Below are positions 59,718-64,000 of a stretch of 64,000 nt of DNA, one piece after another. The stretch covers positions 806,001-870,000 of the forward strand of contig NZ_JAIZZH010000002.1 in NCBI RefSeq assembly GCF_020421205.1, written 5' to 3'. A program made the position numbers and the translations under genes. The stretch comes from Hymenobacter pini. Lineage in GTDB: Bacteria > Bacteroidota > Bacteroidia > Cytophagales > Hymenobacteraceae. Numbering within the stretch: position 1 is the stretch's first letter; each line of letters starts with the position of its first letter. Below the pieces are notes generated by a model. It was not told where the DNA came from and ran no database searches. It was given only the letters and a program-made list of their open reading frames with translations.

Positions 59718-61454
59718 ATGGCCCTTACGCCCGAAATCCACGCCAAAATCAACAACTGGCTCACGCCTAGCTACGACCATCAAACGCAAGCCGAAATCCG
59801 CGAGCTGCTGGCCGCTAATCAGGATGATTTCCTGTCGGATGCGTTTTACCGGAATCTGGAATTTGGCACGGGTGGGCTGCGCGGCATCATGGGGGCGGGC
59901 TCCAACCGCATGAACCGCTACACGCTGGGTATGGCGGCCCAGGGCCTGAGCAATTACCTCGTGCAGTCGTTCCCGGGCCAGGAAATTAAGGTAGCCGTGG
60001 CCCACGACTCGCGCAACAACAGCCGGCTGTTTGCCGAGCTGGTGTCGGCTATTTTCTCGGCCAACGGCATTACGGTGTACTTATTTGAAGCTCTGCGGCC
60101 CACGCCCGAGCTGTCGTTTGCCATCCGCCACCTGAGCTGCCAGAGCGGCTGCGTAGTGACGGCCTCGCACAACCCCAAGGAGTACAACGGTTTCAAAGTG
60201 TACTGGAACGATGGCGCCCAGGTAGTAGCCCCGCACGATAAGAACATCATCCGGGAAGTAGAGGCCATTCAGTCGGTAGGCGACGTCCGGTTTGAGGCTG
60301 ATAACTCGCGCATTCACCTGATTGGCGAGGAGCTGGATGCCGCTTACCTGGCTCAAGTGAAGGCGCTAAGCATCAACCCCGCCGCCATTCAGCGCCAGCA
60401 AGACCTCAAGATTGTGTACACCCCGCTGCACGGCACCGGCATTACCATGGTGCCCCAGGCACTGGCGCAGCTGGGCTTCACCAACGTGCACATCGTGGAG
60501 GCCCAGGCCACGCCCGACGGCAACTTTCCCACGGTACAGTCGCCTAACCCGGAGGAAAAAGTAGCCATGCAGATGGCCCTCGACCAAGCCAAAGCCCTCG
60601 ACGCCGACCTGGTGCTGGCCACTGACCCCGACTCGGACCGCGTAGGCATTGCCGTGAAAAACAACCACGGCGAGTGGGTGCTGGTAAACGGCAACCAAAC
60701 CGCTGCCCTGCTCACGCACTACCTGCTCTCGGCCCGCAGCCAGGCCGGCAAAACCACCGACCAGGACTTCATCGTGTACACCATCGTCACCAGTGACGTG
60801 CTAGGCGACATTGCCCGCCACCAAGGCGTGAAAGCCTACCAGACGCTCACCGGCTTCAAGTACATTGCCGGCATCATCCGCGACTTGGAAGGCCAGCAGA
60901 ACTACATTGGCGGCGGCGAGGAAAGCTACGGCTACATGATTGGCGACTTCGTGCGCGACAAGGACGCTATTTCGGCCTGCGCTTTGCTGGCCGAAATGGC
61001 CGCCGCCGCCAAAGACCAGGGCCGTACGCTGTACCAGGAAATGGTGCAGATGTACTGCACTTACGGCTTTTATAAGGAGCACCTGATTTCGCTCACCAAA
61101 AAAGGCCAGCGCGGAGCCGAGGAAATTCAGGAAATGATGGCCGAGCTACGGGCCAACCCGCCCCGCACCATTGCCGGCCTGCCCGTGGTGGAGCTGCGCG
61201 ACTACAAAACCGGCCGCATCCGCGACCTGCGCACCAACCTCGAAACTGAAACCGGCCTGGAAAGATCCAACGTGCTCCAGTTCATTCTGGAAGACGGCAG
61301 CAAAATCTCGGCTCGCCCCAGCGGCACCGAGCCCAAAATCAAGTTCTACTTCAGCGTGCGGCAACCCCTGAAATCCGCCGTGGATTTTGACCTGGCCGAC
61401 AAACTGGCCGGCGAGAAAATCCAGCGCATCATTGATGATATGCAGCTGAAATAA
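59718..61454 (+). CDS. Phospho-sugar mutase (phosphohexomutase)
   Basis: A 578-residue alpha-D-phosphohexomutase. The phosphoserine loop is VVTASHNPKEYNGFK with Ser150, the metal-binding loop ATDPDSDRVGIAV, the sugar-specificity loop GGGEESYGYM and the phosphate-binding C-terminal loop SGTEPKIKFYF. Length and N-terminal FGTGGLRGIMGAG match the phosphoglucomutase/phosphomannomutase group of Bacteroidota. It would link glucose 1-phosphate from galactose catabolism to glycolysis, but lies far from the gal genes and is probably general. Confidence 0.95.
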   Translation: MALTPEIHAKINNWLTPSYDHQTQAEIRELLAANQDDFLSDAFYRNLEFGTGGLRGIMGAGSNRMNRYTLGMAAQGLSNYLVQSFPGQEIKVAVAHDSRNNSRLFAELVSAIFSANGITVYLFEALRPTPELSFAIRHLSCQSGCVVTASHNPKEYNGFKVYWNDGAQVVAPHDKNIIREVEAIQSVGDVRFEADNSRIHLIGEELDAAYLAQVKALSINPAAIQRQQDLKIVYTPLHGTGITMVPQALAQLGFTNVHIVEAQATPDGNFPTVQSPNPEEKVAMQMALDQAKALDADLVLATDPDSDRVGIAVKNNHGEWVLVNGNQTAALLTHYLLSARSQAGKTTDQDFIVYTIVTSDVLGDIARHQGVKAYQTLTGFKYIAGIIRDLEGQQNYIGGGEESYGYMIGDFVRDKDAISACALLAEMAAAAKDQGRTLYQEMVQMYCTYGFYKEHLISLTKKGQRGAEEIQEMMAELRANPPRTIAGLPVVELRDYKTGRIRDLRTNLETETGLERSNVLQFILEDGSKISARPSGTEPKIKFYFSVRQPLKSAVDFDLADKLAGEKIQRIIDDMQLK

Positions 61455-61491
61455 CCGTTGAGTTAGTGTAATTTTCGGCCTTGTTTATTTA

Positions 61492-61536
61492 TCGTCCGGC
61501 GGCTGCCTGATCTGCAGCAGCCGGACGTTCGTTTTT
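61492..61536 (+). terminator. Terminator after the phosphohexomutase gene
   Basis: CGTCCGG and GCTGC pair with GCAGC and CCGGACG, and the stem is followed by TTCGTTTTT, 40 bases after the stop codon. Confidence 0.8.
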
Positions 61537-61557
61537 ACACGTAACTATATAACTGAA

Positions 61558-62715
61558 TTGAAACAGTTTGTACTACCAATTTTGGGCTTAACGGTCCTAC
61601 TTCCATCCGCTATACAGGCTCAGCACCGCCCTACTGACTACGTGGTAAAGGCTAACGGCGACACCCTACGTGGACGCGTTTTATTCCACAACAGAGCCGT
61701 CCAAACGGTTCATTTGCGCAATGCGAAAGGGGCAGTTTATGATTTTGAGGCAGCCGAAGTCCGGACCATTGGTACACCACTAGGCGTACAGGCTGAATCT
61801 CGAGTGGTAGGCCCCAATGGCTCTATTCGGCTCTTGCAACCATTGTTGCGGGGACCTATCAGCTTGCTCAGCGGCACCAATGACCAAGGAGAGAAGCGTT
61901 TTTTCCTTCAGCAGCAAGACTCTGCTTATGTAATAGAGGTGTTGTCCTGCGCTCCACGTTTGGCCTATCTACGGGTAATGCCCGGCTGCCCCGAGCTGGA
62001 TTTTTCCTCGATTCTGATTGAAACTAAGTATACTTATAACTATCCCAGTTTAATGCAGCTGGTAACGCGCTACAACAAGTGCCGCTACCCGCAACAGACA
62101 ATCCAACCAGTGGCTGACCCTGGTGGTATTCACAGCTATGTGGGCGTGAAGGCAGGCCTACGCAATACCAGCATAATGCCCGATGTGACGGGTAACGCAC
62201 CTCGCACCTCAAACTCGCTTGATTGGCATGCCGGCGTTTTCGTCAATGCATTGCTCACGCGTCACATTGCGCTGCAGGTAGAGGCTGTGTATTCTGCCGT
62301 TGCCGATACCTACGGAAATCAGGAAGTATATAACGGAGGGGCCTACTACAAGACTGTCATGTCTTACAATGTGGCTTATAAGCAGGTACAACTGCCCATA
62401 CTGCTGCGCTACCAGTTTGGCAGTGGAAAAGTGCGTCCTTTTCTGAATATTGGGCCACAATACACACAGTTGTTCGGGCGCAAGCTGGAGCGAATTGTTC
62501 AAGATCAGAATGGTACCCCCGCACGTGTTTCCAGCTTCAACATGCGGGGGTACAATGTAGGCGCTGCCAGCGGGGTGGGCGTATTGTGGCAACAGCCCAA
62601 CCGCCCGCAGTACTCCCTAGAACTGCGCCTAGACCATAACCTTCGCGACGACAAGCCCTCTGCTATTGCGCCTTACTTGGCTGATATTCGGCTTGACCTA
62701 GGCATTGCTTTCTGA
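61558..62715 (+). CDS. Outer membrane beta-barrel family protein
   Basis: A 385-residue exported protein with signal peptide KQFVLPILGLTVLLPSAIQA, an N-terminal beta domain (YVVKANGDTLRGRVLFHNRA) and a C-terminal region (about 185-385) with alternating beta strands typical of the porin-like beta-barrel family (IHSYVGVKAGLRNTS, VQLPILLRYQFGSGKVRPFL, ending in LDLGIAF). The start codon is TTG, with no ATG in a suitable place. Codon use and GC are lower than in the neighbours, hinting at transfer. Function: surface or adaptation protein; no specific substrate. Confidence 0.82.
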   Translation: MKQFVLPILGLTVLLPSAIQAQHRPTDYVVKANGDTLRGRVLFHNRAVQTVHLRNAKGAVYDFEAAEVRTIGTPLGVQAESRVVGPNGSIRLLQPLLRGPISLLSGTNDQGEKRFFLQQQDSAYVIEVLSCAPRLAYLRVMPGCPELDFSSILIETKYTYNYPSLMQLVTRYNKCRYPQQTIQPVADPGGIHSYVGVKAGLRNTSIMPDVTGNAPRTSNSLDWHAGVFVNALLTRHIALQVEAVYSAVADTYGNQEVYNGGAYYKTVMSYNVAYKQVQLPILLRYQFGSGKVRPFLNIGPQYTQLFGRKLERIVQDQNGTPARVSSFNMRGYNVGAASGVGVLWQQPNRPQYSLELRLDHNLRDDKPSAIAPYLADIRLDLGIAF

Positions 62716-62734
62716 TTTTTTTCGCTAGATAAAT

Positions 62735-62781
62735 CACCACTGTCAGTACCCGAGTATACTGCTTGAGTACTGACAGTGGTG
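62735..62781. terminator. Bidirectional hairpin between convergent genes
   Basis: Arms CACCACTGTCAGTAC and GTACTGACAGTGGTG form a 15-base perfect stem with a 17-base loop. There is no strong T-run, so efficiency is uncertain. Confidence 0.65.
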
Positions 62782-62782
62782 G

Positions 62783-63859
62783 TCAGAACACGAAGTTGAA
62801 CGACGCCTGCCCCAGTAACCCGCGCAGGTCGCGGCTGCGGCTGTTGAGGGGCACGAAGTAGCTGGCTTTCGTATCTAGCAGAATGTGGCGGGTTTTGACG
62901 AGTTCCACGCCTAGGCCTAAGTTCAGGTTCGGAATGAAGTCATTGGCCTTATCGTCGTTGCGGTTCAGGATGAAGCCGCCCACCTGATAGCTGGTGTACA
63001 GGTTGAGGTAGCGCCGCCGTCCCCGGCCAAAATTGCGCGGGTAAAAGTCTTGCCCAAAATTGATAACGAACAGCTCATTCACGAAAGCTGAATCGGTTTT
63101 GTTGGTTGTGGTAGGCTTATATACGCCTAGGTTGAAGTAGCTTTTGCCCCGCGTGAACAGGTATTTGATGGCGTAGCCTTGGTACGCCTGGCTGGTGAGG
63201 CCTACCTTCGGGTTATCGAGGCGCAGATAGGCGTACTCCACGCCAGGCATATTCACGAAGCTTACGCGCCGGTTGCCCGTGGGGAAGCTGATTTCATCAA
63301 ATAGCCGGAGCGACACGTAGGCCTGTCCTTGACGGCTATTGAGCAACTGCTGCTGCTGCTGAAGTTGCCGCAGGCGCGCCTCCCGCTGCACTACTTCGTT
63401 CTGCAGCGAAGCCCGCTCTTCCGCGGGCAGTTTTTCCTCCCGTATCCGGGCTTGCGTGGCAGCTAGCCGGGCAGTTTCGGCCTGCTCATCAGCCTTGAGC
63501 TCTTGCAGGCGCGAGGTGAGGTTGTGGGTGTTCAGGTTATTTTCCAGGACGTACCCCAATCCTGCCACCAACGAATCCAGCCGGGGTAAGTCGGCGTTGG
63601 TCAGGCTGAACTCAGCGGTGAGTTGCTCGGGCGTTTCCTCCTGCTTCTGCACCCGCACTGCCCGCCGTCGGATAAAGCCGGTGAGGGCCACTCGCGCTTC
63701 CGCGTATTTGGTTACCCCTACGCTCAGGCGCTTCTGGGTTTCGTAGGTATCCTGGTCGGTACCGGTTTGGGCGTGAGCGGCACCTGCTAGGCCAACCAGC
63801 CAGCAGGTAGCGGCAAGCAAAAAACCAGTCTTTCGAGAGCGTACAGATAGAAAAGGCAT
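62783..63859 (-). CDS. DUF4349-like coiled coil with C-terminal beta-barrel
   Basis: A 358-residue exported protein with signal peptide MPFLSVRSRKTGFLLAATCW (cleavage after AHA). The first half resembles DUF4349: a beta-alpha segment (FSLTNADLPRLDSLVAGLGY) then a long coiled coil (about 110-180; ARIREEKLPAEERASLQNEV, later LRQLQQQQQLLN). The second half is barrel-like, with the strand-end patterns FNLGVYKP, NLYTSYQVGGFILN and a final aromatic ...QASFNFVF, typical of outer membrane proteins. The combination is unusual: DUF4349 proteins are normally membrane-anchored without a barrel. Function unknown. Confidence 0.75.
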   Translation of the reverse strand: MPFLSVRSRKTGFLLAATCWLVGLAGAAHAQTGTDQDTYETQKRLSVGVTKYAEARVALTGFIRRRAVRVQKQEETPEQLTAEFSLTNADLPRLDSLVAGLGYVLENNLNTHNLTSRLQELKADEQAETARLAATQARIREEKLPAEERASLQNEVVQREARLRQLQQQQQLLNSRQGQAYVSLRLFDEISFPTGNRRVSFVNMPGVEYAYLRLDNPKVGLTSQAYQGYAIKYLFTRGKSYFNLGVYKPTTTNKTDSAFVNELFVINFGQDFYPRNFGRGRRRYLNLYTSYQVGGFILNRNDDKANDFIPNLNLGLGVELVKTRHILLDTKASYFVPLNSRSRDLRGLLGQASFNFVF

Positions 63860-64000
63860 GGCAGTGACGTGTGTGTTGAACCGCCGGCAAATTGGACACC
63901 CAGCCCGAGGAATACAGTCCGCAATTTTATCAAATCAGACTTTTCAAGTACCTCTCACAAAGTAGCAACAGGCATTCAAAACCATACTAACAAGCCATTA

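Overview
The window looks like chromosomal DNA of a GC-rich Bacteroidota, most likely a Hymenobacter-type member of the Cytophagales. This is inferred from SusC/SusD pairs, a hybrid two-component regulator, a T9SS C-terminal sorting domain, TAnnTTTG-type promoter boxes, weak or absent Shine-Dalgarno sites and high GC. No marker gene was searched against a database, so the genus is a guess.

Positions 1-31421 form a polysaccharide utilisation region. On the minus strand a GH43 enzyme, a SusC/SusD pair, a DUF2264 protein and a GH127 beta-L-arabinofuranosidase (cut by the window edge) run away from a divergent hybrid two-component regulator. After an alpha/beta hydrolase and an AraC regulator come a Tat-exported DUF2264 protein, a DUF4861 protein, galK and galT on the plus strand. 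Then follow a minus-strand LacI-type regulator with an exonuclease and a cNMP/CBS/DUF294 protein, and a lipoprotein mutarotase with araB-araD-araA. Arabinose-releasing and galactan-type enzymes next to full arabinose and galactose catabolism point to an arabinogalactan-like substrate. A perfect-armed palindrome with central CG upstream of the mutarotase, repeated in degenerate form before araA, is a strong candidate operator for the LacI regulator.

Positions 31422-36888 hold pyrB and pyrC behind a long leader with an intrinsic terminator, then purE-purK. Between pyrC and purE a small AT-rich gene lies exactly between the two arms of a split palindrome. Positions 36889-39490 are a gene-poor accessory stretch with five small genes (four of them secreted proteins in two related pairs, order A-B-B-A) ending at a CAU tRNA. 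Positions 39910-50180 are mostly housekeeping: HAD phosphatase, site-2 protease, membrane protein, pgk, a tandem D-Ala-D-Ala ligase fusion, a PASTA protein, a T9SS cargo protein and a rhodanese.

Positions 50181-64000 carry an ohrR-ohr peroxide module with a 34-bp operator-like palindrome, an NADP-dependent oxidoreductase, a DJ-1/PfpI protein, a Uup-like ABC-F ATPase, DUF2911, a lipoprotein, DUF952, HPPD, a phosphohexomutase and two envelope proteins. Intergenic palindromes with GTCAT...ATGAC ends recur about ten times and are the most striking non-coding structure; a second class of inverted repeats built from 5-8 base microrepeats also occurs, once apparently inside the ligase gene.
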